Positions 1 to 7,000 of a DNA stretch of 64,000 bases are shown piece by piece. The translations under genes and the position numbers were made by a program. Position 1 is the first letter of the stretch. Each line of letters starts with the position of its first letter. The stretch lies in assembly GCF_011064615.1 (NCBI RefSeq), contig NZ_JAALJH010000012.1:62001-126000 (forward strand), written 5' to 3'. Source of the DNA: Aquisphaera insulae (lineage in GTDB: Bacteria > Planctomycetota > Planctomycetia > Isosphaerales > Isosphaeraceae). Under the pieces are notes generated by a model. It was not told the DNA's origin and searched no databases. It was given only the letters and a program-made list of their open reading frames with translations.

Positions 1-1960
1 GCCGCGAATCGGGCTTCTCCGCCACGACCCGGCGGAGCTCGACGACCCGGCGGTAGGACGCCTCGGCGTCCGCGAGCTGCCCCGTCTGGCTCTGGAAGGA
101 GGCCAGGCTGGTCAGGGCGGCGGCCAGGCCGCTCCGCGTCTCGGAGGGGTCCTGCCGGGCGGCGACCTCGGCCTCGTAGAGCTCGATCGCCTTCCGATAC
201 GCGATCGACGGGTCGACCGAGAGGTAGGCGGGATGTCGCTTCATCTGGCGGAGCACCGCCTGGGAGTAGCCCATGCGGTGGTGGGCCGCCGCGACCATCT
301 CGCGCATCTCCGGGTCGTCCCCGTAGAGGGCGATGATCTCCCGGTAGTAGTCGATCGCCCCGATGTAGAATTGATTGCTGCGCGGGTCCGCGTCCATGGC
401 CTCCATCCGCCCCAGGGCATCGCCCGCCAGGGCATCGGCGATGGCGAAAGACTTCCGCAGGGCCTGGCGGGCCCGCTCGTTGTCCTCGCGGGCGAAGCGG
501 TACGCGACCGCGAGCGCGGCGGAGCCGAGCGCCCCGCCGATGAGGATGACCGCCGCCGCGGTCGCCACGGCGGTCCGGTGCCGTCGTGCCCACCGCGCCA
601 GCCGCTCCCCGGACGACGGCCGTCGCGCCAGGATCGGCCTGTCCTCGAGGAACCGCCTCAGGTCGTCGGCCAGGGCCGCGGCCGTGGCGTAGCGGTGCGC
701 CGGGTCCTTGGCGATCGCCTTCAGGACGATCGTCTCCAGGTCCCGCGGCATCGTCGCCGCCAGGCCCCTCGGCGCGGGGGGCTCCTCCATGGCGATCTGG
801 TGGAGCAGCTCGTGGCGGTCCTTGCCGTCGAAGGCCGGGCGGAGCGTCATCAGCTCATAGAGCGTGATCCCCAGCGAGTAGATGTCGGTCCGCTGGTCGA
901 CCACGCCGCGGCGCGCCGCCGCCTGCTCCGGGCTCATGTAGCGGAGGGTCCCCACCATCTCCCCCGTCCGCGTGAGGCCGTCCTCGCCCTGGAATCGCGC
1001 CAGGCCGAAGTCCGTGACCCACAGGTCCCCGCTCCGGTCGATCATCAGGTTCGCGGGCTTGATGTCGCGATGGAGCACCCCCATGCCGTGCGCGTGCTCC
1101 AGGGCCTCCGCCGCCTGCAGGCCCAGCCGCGCCGCGGCCCGGAAGAAGGCCGGCCCGCTCCCGGATTCGCCCGGCGGCTCCCACGGGGGGCCGCCCGAAT
1201 GCCCCGGGTCCTCCGACGTCGTGGACAGGGCCGCCGGTCCGGTCACCTCCGCCGTGTCGTCCCCCCGCGGCGGGGCTTCCGCCGTCGAGGAATTCGGCAA
1301 ATCCGGGGCGCCGTCGGGCGGCGCCGCCCCCGGCCCTGCCCGGGCCTGCTGGAGGTCACGGATCACCGCGGCGAGCGTGCGGCCCTCGATGAACTGCATC
1401 GCGTAGAAGTGGGCCCCGCGCTCGCTGCCCACGGCGAAGACCGGCACGATGTGGGGGTGGTGCAGGTGCGCCGCCGCCTGCGCCTCCAGTTGGAACCGCT
1501 GCCGCTGCGCCGGGTCGAGCGACGCGGCCGACGGCAGGACCTTCAGCGCGACCCGCCTCCCCAGGGCGATTTGCTCCGCCTCGTAGACGACGCCCATGCC
1601 TCCGCTGCCGACCACGCGGAGGATCCGGAACCCGCCCAGGCACGTCGATGGCGGGATCTCCTGCTCGGCCGGCGAGCACGACGGGTCGATGTCGGGGCTC
1701 GCCAGCGGCCATCCGGCCGACTGCACGAACGAGAGGCCGTCCAGGCATTCCTCCAGCGGGCCGGCGATCTCCGCATGCCGGGCGAGGAACGCCGCGCGAT
1801 CGGGCCGCTGCATCCCCTCCCGCAGCGCCAGGTATTCCTCCAGCGCCGCCACGACGCGCGCGTCGTCATGGTCGATCGGCAGGACGTCCGTCCCGTCCTG
1901 CGGCTTCGGCTCGAAGGTAGACTCCCCTCGGCCCGCGGCTTGCGATGTCCGCTCGCCCAT
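1..1960 (-). CDS. Transmembrane Ser/Thr protein kinase (3' end beyond window)
   Basis: Reads from an ATG at 1958-1960 leftwards without a stop to the window edge, so the C-terminus is missing. About 110 N-terminal residues precede the kinase domain. Visible kinase motifs are a glycine loop VGSGGMGVVYEAE (about 118-130), the VALK lysine at 140, the catalytic HRDIKPAN with Asp about 299, and DFGLA with Asp about 317. A Pro/Gly/Ser-rich insertion of roughly 60 residues separates the hinge from the catalytic loop. A hydrophobic segment at about 463-487 is the likely membrane anchor. What follows resembles helical TPR-like repeats that would lie outside the cytoplasm. By family, it is a PknB/Stk-type receptor kinase phosphorylating Ser/Thr of unknown targets. 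Kinase assignment is firm; the sensory role is inference. Confidence 0.93.
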   Translation of the reverse strand, partial: MGERTSQAAGRGESTFEPKPQDGTDVLPIDHDDARVVAALEEYLALREGMQRPDRAAFLARHAEIAGPLEECLDGLSFVQSAGWPLASPDIDPSCSPAEQEIPPSTCLGGFRILRVVGSGGMGVVYEAEQIALGRRVALKVLPSAASLDPAQRQRFQLEAQAAAHLHHPHIVPVFAVGSERGAHFYAMQFIEGRTLAAVIRDLQQARAGPGAAPPDGAPDLPNSSTAEAPPRGDDTAEVTGPAALSTTSEDPGHSGGPPWEPPGESGSGPAFFRAAARLGLQAAEALEHAHGMGVLHRDIKPANLMIDRSGDLWVTDFGLARFQGEDGLTRTGEMVGTLRYMSPEQAAARRGVVDQRTDIYSLGITLYELMTLRPAFDGKDRHELLHQIAMEEPPAPRGLAATMPRDLETIVLKAIAKDPAHRYATAAALADDLRRFLEDRPILARRPSSGERLARWARRHRTAVATAAAVILIGGALGSAALAVAYRFAREDNERARQALRKSFAIADALAGDALGRMEAMDADPRSNQFYIGAIDYYREIIALYGDDPEMREMVAAAHHRMGYSQAVLRQMKRHPAYLSVDPSIAYRKAIELYEAEVAARQDPSETRSGLAAALTSLASFQSQTGQLADAEASYRRVVELRRVVAEKPDSR

Positions 1961-2125
1961 GGTACCCCCTGACTTCGAGCGGCCGACACGATCGAATTCC
2001 CACCGATTAGAACGGCAGCCGGAGCGGGTGTCCAGTTGAAGTGCCCCGCTTGCCGGCGCCCCGGCCGGGCCGATACCCTGCACCGGGCGTGTCGTCCGAA
2101 ACTCTCGACGTCCGCGGAGGGTCCC

Positions 2126-2686
2126 ATGGGCAACTTCTACGTGAACTTCTCGATCAAGGGGGCCGAGCCCCGGCGCGTCGCCGACGTCCTGGCCCGCGCG
2201 GGCCGGGTCGCGATCGTCACGCCGGTGCAGGTGGGCTACGTGGTGGCGTACGACGAGGAGGCCGACACCCAGGCGGTCCCGGAGATCGTGGAAGTCGGCG
2301 GCGTCCTCTCCCGCGATCTGGGGCTCCCCGTTTTCGCCGTTCTCAATCACGACGACGACATCCTGGCCTACTGGCTCTTCGAGCGGGGCGAACTCACCGA
2401 CGCGTACAACGCGGGCCTCAGCCCCGGGGCCCTCACCACGCCCTGCCAGGATGGCGATGCGGCGACGCTCTGCGCCGCGCTCCGCCCCGACGCCGACGTG
2501 TCTGCCGTCGAGGCCATCCTCCGCGGCCCCGTGCTCCTCGCCGTCGACCGCCACCTCCAACTCGCCAAGGCCCTCCGCCTCCCCTCGTGGTCGGTGGGCC
2601 TCGGCTACGACTACGCCGCCGCCGGCGAGATCGACGTGGACCTTAAGGAAGGTGAGGCCCTGATCCGAGTGGGCGGACCGATGTAG
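2126..2686 (+). CDS. Hypothetical protein, 186 aa
   Basis: The start is ATG 2126, chosen because GGAGG lies 5-9 bases upstream and because the text before it in frame is low-complexity. The protein begins MGNFYVNFSIKG and is soluble, with no signal peptide or membrane span. It looks like an alpha/beta protein with several hydrophobic strands (RVAIVTPVQVGYVVAYDEE, LPVFAVLNHDDDILAYWLF). I do not recognise the family. It is divergent from the kinase at 1-1960, separated by 165 bases. A weak inverted repeat, ATCCGG/CCGGAT, lies just after the stop (2688-2711) and could help end transcription. Coding is well supported by the ribosome binding site and a protein-like composition. Confidence 0.8.
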   Translation: MGNFYVNFSIKGAEPRRVADVLARAGRVAIVTPVQVGYVVAYDEEADTQAVPEIVEVGGVLSRDLGLPVFAVLNHDDDILAYWLFERGELTDAYNAGLSPGALTTPCQDGDAATLCAALRPDADVSAVEAILRGPVLLAVDRHLQLAKALRLPSWSVGLGYDYAAAGEIDVDLKEGEALIRVGGPM

Positions 2687-2783
2687 GATCCGGCTCTGCC
2701 CGCGACCGGATGACCCTCAGGAGACCACGAACCGAGGACGACCGAGACACTCCGGACGCCACATGTTCGCTACTCCGTCAATC

Positions 2784-3182
2784 TCACCGCGTCCCGAAAG
2801 GTCGCCACCGCTTCGATTCGGATGATACCAACCGGACTTCAATCGCGGCAGCGAGGGTGTCCGGACCGCGGCATCCGACGATGGGCTCCCGCGGATCGCC
2901 ATCCACCAGCACCACGAGAGTGGGGACGTTTCGGATGCGGCATCTCCGGGCCAGTTCGTCGTTCGCCGCGAGGTCGATGTTGCACGAGACGAAGTGGACC
3001 CGGCCCGCGAACCGCTCGCGGATCGGCTGAATGTTCCGATCCATCGTCGGGTCATGGCCGTTCCAGGGCGCCCAGAAATGCACGGCGAGGGCCGGATGCC
3101 GTTGCGCAAGGTCGTGGATCGACGCTCCCGAGATTTCGGGCGTGGAAGGGGTCCAGCCTGGGATGGGTCGAGGGTTCGTCAT
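2784..3182 (-). CDS. Thioredoxin-fold protein lacking the CxxC motif, 132 aa
   Basis: The protein has the thioredoxin layout. It has a strand plus AVHFWAPWNGHDPTM, where active thioredoxins carry WCxxC; the central RVHFVSCNIDLAANDELA segment (thioredoxin: VDVDENPELA); and RIRNVPTLVVLVDG with the cis-proline of NVPT. Both active-site cysteines are replaced (N-G-H-D), so dithiol redox chemistry is not expected; a binding or chaperone-like role is possible. There is no signal peptide. It starts 17 bases after the stop of the upstream membrane protein (3199-3714) and is probably cotranscribed with it. Fold assignment is from the visible motif pattern; function is unknown. Confidence 0.75.
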   Translation of the reverse strand: MTNPRPIPGWTPSTPEISGASIHDLAQRHPALAVHFWAPWNGHDPTMDRNIQPIRERFAGRVHFVSCNIDLAANDELARRCRIRNVPTLVVLVDGDPREPIVGCRGPDTLAAAIEVRLVSSESKRWRPFGTR

Positions 3183-3198
3183 CGACCGCTCCAGAGAT

Positions 3199-3714
3199 TC
3201 AGGCTTCGCTCCGCCGGGGGACTGAAGGAGCCGCGGGCAAGCCCCCTGGCATCAAGAAGGCCGCCGCCGCGGTTCCCGTTCGCGTGGCCGCCGCCGTGGG
3301 CCGGGTCGGCAGTCGGGAAACGCGGTGCAGGAACAGGGGCAACAGGAAGCAGACGACGGCCGCGACGAGCATGAAGGATAGGCCCAGGAGATACCGCACC
3401 CGATCCGATCGTACTGTCTTCAGGGCGAGCCGGTGGGCCGCGCCCAGGAGTGCCCCCAGCAAGCTCGCGACCGCGAGGCCGTAGGTTCCGTAGGCGAGCC
3501 AGCCTGACTGTGAAGGGCTGACACGGTAGGCGTCCAGCCAGGCCCAGCCCTCATCTCCCAGACGAACCGGACTACAGGCCGGAACGAGGATCAGGTGCGA
3601 CAGCAGGAAGGTCAGCGCCGCCGTGAAAGTCGTATCGAGCGGGCTGAAAGCGTCGAGAAACGTCGGCCGCGGCTCGGAGACTTCCGGGGGCATGTCATGG
3701 GACCTCGTCCGCAT
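3199..3714 (-). CDS. Hypothetical membrane protein, 171 aa
   Basis: Three hydrophobic stretches are visible: about 33-48 (FTAALTFLLSHLILV), 75-93 (YGTYGLAVASLLGALLGAA) and 107-130 (RYLLGLSFMLVAAVVCFLLP). The C-terminal 30 residues are Ala/Thr/Pro-rich. The start could be ATG 3714 or the internal ATG at 3693 (MPPEVSEP); neither has a strong ribosome binding site. It is upstream of the cysteine-less thioredoxin-like gene with a 16-base gap, suggesting one transcript. Not a family I recognise. Confidence 0.62.
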   Translation of the reverse strand: MRTRSHDMPPEVSEPRPTFLDAFSPLDTTFTAALTFLLSHLILVPACSPVRLGDEGWAWLDAYRVSPSQSGWLAYGTYGLAVASLLGALLGAAHRLALKTVRSDRVRYLLGLSFMLVAAVVCFLLPLFLHRVSRLPTRPTAAATRTGTAAAAFLMPGGLPAAPSVPRRSEA

Positions 3715-3744
3715 CGTCGAGCCGGGTTCCTTCGCCGCGCCAGA

Positions 3745-4290
3745 TCAGGCGCTCTGCCTTGCCGCGTCGGGTTCGTGGGACTCGCTCAGGGAGAAGCTGT
3801 GGATCAATGCGGAGACGAAGGGGATCTCGAGGATCGCCCCGTCGCTGAGGAGCACGCGATGGAGGAACATGCCTGGGCGATTCGAGACGATGTCGATCTC
3901 ATCGTAGAGCCAGTGAGTGCGGCTCCGAGAGAACGGCCAGCCCTCGGGTGATTGATGACTGCGTACTCGATCCCAGAGGACATAGATCAGCGACGTGACT
4001 TCGTGATCCTGCCTGACCGACAGGATCGAGACCCCCGTCCAGGAGGGGAAGGGCTCGAGCGGACCAGGAGGAAAGACGGGTTCGACGGCTTGTTCGGAGG
4101 CCAGTATCTCCGCGTCGTGCAGGCAGAGGCTCGCCAGCCGCCTCACCTGCGAAGGCATCTGCTCCCGCAGGCCGTCGATGTGCGTGCGATAAGCGCGGAT
4201 TGCCGTTTCCCATTCGTCATTCGCCTGATCCGCAGTCGCGTCGTCGGAGGAATTGAATCGGACGAACAGATCCGGGGTGAAGAACCTCAT
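3745..4290 (-). CDS. Conserved-looking hypothetical protein, 181 aa
   Basis: The most likely start is the ATG at 4288-4290 (MRFFTPDLFVRFNSSDD), 7 bases after the stop of the preceding gene. An in-frame ATG at 4326 would overlap that gene by 29 bases. The product is soluble, with no signal peptide. It has an acidic N-terminal helix-rich part (DEWETAIRAYRTHIDGLREQ), a central hydrophobic segment (VSILSVRQDHEVTSLIYVLW) and the ending HEPDAARQSA. The later part alternates polar and hydrophobic residues as in beta strands. I do not know its function. Its tight coupling with the small gene upstream (4298-4639) suggests the two act together. Confidence 0.68.
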   Translation of the reverse strand: MRFFTPDLFVRFNSSDDATADQANDEWETAIRAYRTHIDGLREQMPSQVRRLASLCLHDAEILASEQAVEPVFPPGPLEPFPSWTGVSILSVRQDHEVTSLIYVLWDRVRSHQSPEGWPFSRSRTHWLYDEIDIVSNRPGMFLHRVLLSDGAILEIPFVSALIHSFSLSESHEPDAARQSA

Positions 4291-4297
4291 GACCTGG

Positions 4298-4639
4298 TCA
4301 GCGGGCTTTTCGGTTTGGGGTCTCATAGAAGGTGTGGCCTTCTGGTGGTCTGGGATCGGGTTGGAAGTGTGGAAGTGCGTCCGGGCCGCTGTTCGCGTGG
4401 GGCGGACAGCGCTTGACCGCCCCGTTTGCTGCCCCCTCGATGGCACCCGCCAGCCTCCTGTTGACGGCGAGGTCCGGCCCGCAGACGACGACGTCCAATC
4501 CGGCTCTCCTCCTGGCCTCCGCTTGGGCCTGGGTGATTTCCGAGCCCTTGCGGACCGCTCCGACCGCACCAAGGCTTGCCTCGAAGATGCGAGTCGGTGA
4601 AGCGGGGTCGTCCTGTCCCGGCTTCTTCTTTCTTGCCAT
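4298..4639 (-). CDS. Small hypothetical protein, 113 aa
   Basis: Begins MARKKKPGQDDPA at ATG 4639, with a lysine-rich start and no signal peptide. The middle has a helix and a strand (AGLDVVVCGPDLAVNRRLAG). The C-terminus is His/Pro-rich, with PHANSGPDALPHFQPD followed by GHTFYET. The density of His, Asn and aromatic residues in the last 35 positions looks like a conserved functional tail, perhaps metal- or nucleic-acid-handling, but no family is recognised with confidence. It is followed after 7 bases by the gene at 3745-4290. The pair resembles compact two-gene modules such as effector/immunity units, but that is only a possibility. Confidence 0.6.
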   Translation of the reverse strand: MARKKKPGQDDPASPTRIFEASLGAVGAVRKGSEITQAQAEARRRAGLDVVVCGPDLAVNRRLAGAIEGAANGAVKRCPPHANSGPDALPHFQPDPRPPEGHTFYETPNRKAR

Positions 4640-4858
4640 GCCACTTTCCCCAGGTGGAAATCGTAGGCCCTACCATTCTAGCAGAACATGAGCTGGGAAC
4701 CGATACGATCTCGATGGTGATTCGAATCCCAACAATTGGACTCAGTCCGGATTGGTGTAGCCTCTCGGCCGGCCCTTGAGATCGCCTGTTCGCAGTGCTC
4801 CAATGAGGGTCCGCGTCCCGATGGCCCGCCACGATCCTCTTCCGCCTGGACCCGCCCC

Positions 4859-5863
4859 ATGATCCCTCTCCGATCGCTCGCCCTTCTAGCCCGCCGATCG
4901 ATCTCGCCCTCCATCGCGTGTCTCGCACTGGTCCTGGCCATCTCGCCCGCATCGGCCCAGGACTCCCGCGCGGACTGGCTCCGCGACGCCGGGCACGGGG
5001 TCTTCATGCACTTCCTCCCCTCGGTCGCCGACGGACCGAAGGCGGTCGATGCGTTCGACGTCGAGGCGCTGGCGAGGCAGCTCGAGCGGGCCGGGGCGCG
5101 GTACTTCGTGCTCACGCTCGGCCAGAACTCGGGCTTCTTCAACGCCCCCAATGCGGCCTATGACCGGAGGACGGGATACTCGCCCGGCGAGCGGTGCGCG
5201 GCCCGCGACCTGCCGCTCGAGCTCTCTCGCGTGCTGGCCCCGCGGGGCATCCGGCTGATGCTCTACCTCCCCTGCCAGGCCCCCAACGGCGACCGCCGCG
5301 CCCAGGCCGCCTTCGGCCTCAAGGCCGCGGCCGGCGACCAGCACATCGACGAGGCCGCGGCGAGGGAATGGGCCAAGGTCATCGGCGAGTGGGCCGACCG
5401 CTATGGCGACCGGGTTTCGGGCTGGTGGTTCGACGGCGGATATGAGTGGGTCGGCTTCAATGAGTCGATCGCATCCCTTTATGCTCAGGCCGTCCGCCAC
5501 GGCAACCCCCGCGCCCTCGTCACGTTCAATCCGGGCGTGAAGCTGATCCGCTGGACGAGGGCCGAGGACTACACCGCCGGCGAGCTGAACGAGCCCTTCG
5601 ATCAGCGCCCCTCATCTCGATTCGTCGACGGCTCGCAGTGGCACGCGCTCACGTTCCTGGGCAAGACGTGGGGCGCCCGCGACTGCCGCTTCCCGTCCGA
5701 CCGCTGGGCCGAATGGGTCCGCGCCGTGAACGCGAAGGGGGGCGCCGTCACCCTCGACGTCGGCCCGAATTACGACCCCGGCGTCGGGCCCGTCGGGGCG
5801 ATCTCCGATGCCCAATGGAAGCAGCTCGAGGCGATCGCGAAGGGGGCCGGGAGCCGGCCGTAG
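4859..5863 (+). CDS. Secreted GH29-like alpha-L-fucosidase family protein, 334 aa
   Basis: The start is ATG 4859 (MIPLRSLALLARRS), giving a signal peptide that ends near SPASAQ. The mature protein has the TIM-barrel pattern of glycoside hydrolase family 29: ARYFVLTLGQNSGFF early, RGIRLMLYLPCQAP, and VSGWWFDGGYEWV, where the Asp after WWF is the position of the family's nucleophile. It ends with the family-like GGAVTLDVGPNYDP. At 334 residues it holds little beyond the catalytic barrel, and a C-terminal beta-sandwich domain is not evident. By family it would release alpha-L-fucose or a related sugar outside the cytoplasm; substrate specificity is not readable from the sequence. Confidence 0.78.
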   Translation: MIPLRSLALLARRSISPSIACLALVLAISPASAQDSRADWLRDAGHGVFMHFLPSVADGPKAVDAFDVEALARQLERAGARYFVLTLGQNSGFFNAPNAAYDRRTGYSPGERCAARDLPLELSRVLAPRGIRLMLYLPCQAPNGDRRAQAAFGLKAAAGDQHIDEAAAREWAKVIGEWADRYGDRVSGWWFDGGYEWVGFNESIASLYAQAVRHGNPRALVTFNPGVKLIRWTRAEDYTAGELNEPFDQRPSSRFVDGSQWHALTFLGKTWGARDCRFPSDRWAEWVRAVNAKGGAVTLDVGPNYDPGVGPVGAISDAQWKQLEAIAKGAGSRP

Positions 5864-5889
5864 GACAGCGGAGCGACCTCGGACTCTGA

Positions 5890-6384
5890 TCACGCCGCCT
5901 GTGCGGCCGGCGCCCGGAACCCGACCAGGGACCGGTAACCCATGAAGAGGAAGCCCGCCAGGGCGAGGAGCTGCACGGCCAGGAACGGGGCCTCGGACTG
6001 CGTCGGGGCCAGCGCCTTGAGCGCGGGGACCTTCTGGAAGGACTGGACGATCAGCACGATGAAATTCAGGTAGAAGGCCAGCATCGCGGTGACCACGTAG
6101 AGGCCGCGGTGGGCCCCGATGAGCCCGCGGGCATAGCGCGCGTAGAGCGCGGCGGCCAGGAGGATCAGCGACAGGACTCCGAAGACGATGCCCGGCGTGA
6201 TGCCCTTGAACGGGAAGAGGAACCCGGTCACGCTCGTGGCGATCGTGGTCGCCAGGAAGAACGCCGTCCAGCGGTCGAGCCGCCGGCCCGTCATCATCCC
6301 GAACGCGACGACGAAGCCCGCGGCGATGGCCGCCAGGCTGATGGCGACGTGGCCGAAGGTCAGCGCTTCAAGGCTCATGAACAT
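5890..6384 (-). CDS. Hypothetical polytopic membrane protein, 164 aa
   Basis: The start is ATG 6384 (MFMSLEALTFGHVAI), with GGGAGC upstream; the in-frame extension before it is Pro/Arg-rich and not protein-like. Four to five transmembrane segments are visible, including HVAISLAAIAAGFVVAFGMM, FFLATTIATSVTGFLF, IVFGVLSLILLAAALYA and AVQLLALAGFLFMGY. Charged loops are short. It is convergent with the GH29-like gene (26 bases apart) and divergent from the guanidinium exporter gene. I do not recognise a function; it resembles small DUF-type inner-membrane proteins. Confidence 0.75.
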   Translation of the reverse strand: MFMSLEALTFGHVAISLAAIAAGFVVAFGMMTGRRLDRWTAFFLATTIATSVTGFLFPFKGITPGIVFGVLSLILLAAALYARYARGLIGAHRGLYVVTAMLAFYLNFIVLIVQSFQKVPALKALAPTQSEAPFLAVQLLALAGFLFMGYRSLVGFRAPAAQAA

Positions 6385-6509
6385 GACTTGCTCCCGAGGA
6401 GTCCAGGATTCGGCGTCGCTCTCGGCCCGGCGGGGCGGCATCCATGACCTCGATGCCGATCGATACAGCGGAAGTGTACCGGCCTCATCAAGGGGCGGGG
6501 CCGCGCCCC

Positions 6510-6538
6510 CTGGAACTCGGCCGGGCGGCGGATAGAAT
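6510..6538 (+). promoter_or_regulatory. Candidate sigma-70 promoter for gdx
   Basis: A TAGAAT box at 6533-6538 (5 of 6 consensus) lies 17 bases after CTGGAA (6510-6515, 3 of 6). Transcription would begin near 6545, immediately before the first riboswitch hairpin at 6547, which is what a riboswitch-led transcript needs. Confidence 0.45.
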
Positions 6539-6546
6539 GAACCTCG

Positions 6547-6617
6547 TGGGGACGACCCCATGCCGGCCCGGGATGGGATGGTCCCCGGGGGCGAGATCGG
6601 ACGGGGACGACCTCGTC
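6547..6617 (+). promoter_or_regulatory. Guanidine-II (mini-ykkC) riboswitch
   Basis: Two hairpins each close on an ACGA tetraloop, the defining feature of mini-ykkC RNAs. Hairpin 1 (6547-6560) is TGGGG-ACGA-CCCCA. Hairpin 2 (6600-6617) is GACGGGG-ACGA-CCTCGTC, with one G-U pair. They are joined by about 39 bases. A purine-rich ribosome binding site (6630-6641) and the ATG of an SMR exporter gene at 6645 follow at once, so ligand binding would most simply control translation initiation. Known guanidine-II riboswitches sit upstream of exactly this transporter family. The linker is on the long side. Confidence 0.85.
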
Positions 6618-6644
6618 GCACTCACTCCGAGGGGAGAGGGAGCG

Positions 6645-6965
6645 ATGGCCTGGGTCGTCCTGATCGTCGCCGGCCTGTTCGAGGTCGGATGGTCGGTCTG
6701 CCTGAAGTACGCACGAGGATTCACGGAGCCCTGGCCGACCGCCGGCTTCCTCCTCTTCACCGCGGCGAGCGTCGGCCTCCTGGGCGTCGCGCTGAGGTCC
6801 CTGCCGCTGGGCACGGCCTACACGGTCTGGACCGGCATCGGCGCCGTCGGGGCGGTGGCCCTGGGGGTCGTCCTCTTCGGCGAGTCGATGGATCCCCGCC
6901 GACTGGCGTGCGTCGGCCTGATCGTCGCGGGGATCGTCGGGCTGAAGGTCCTCTCGCCCCATTGA
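6645..6965 (+). CDS. gdx: Guanidinium exporter, SMR family (SugE/Gdx type), 106 aa
   Basis: A four-helix small multidrug resistance protein of typical length. Helix 1 holds VVLIVAGLFEVGWSVCLKYA with the essential membrane Glu. The loop and helix 2 follow, then SLPLGTAYTVWTGIGAVGA with the GTAYxVWTGIG signature of the SugE/Gdx branch, and a final helix VGLIVAGIVGLKVL. Gdx proteins are antiporters that export guanidinium in exchange for protons. Start ATG 6645 follows AGGGGAGAGGGAGCG. The riboswitch immediately upstream agrees with guanidine-induced expression and favours Gdx over a quaternary-ammonium exporter. It is convergent with the histidine kinase gene 35 bases downstream. Confidence 0.9.
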   Translation: MAWVVLIVAGLFEVGWSVCLKYARGFTEPWPTAGFLLFTAASVGLLGVALRSLPLGTAYTVWTGIGAVGAVALGVVLFGESMDPRRLACVGLIVAGIVGLKVLSPH

Positions 6966-7000
6966 CCGCGACGCGCCGGGATGCGAGTCGGTCGATGGCA

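Noticed and set aside
233..1972. A 579-codon plus-strand frame opposite the first kinase
   Set aside because: It is the antisense shadow of a clear kinase; the product is Arg/Pro-rich with no domain.
4715..4735. GATTCGAATCCC, resembling a tRNA T-arm
   Set aside because: Flanking bases do not form a T stem, anticodon arm or acceptor stem on either strand.
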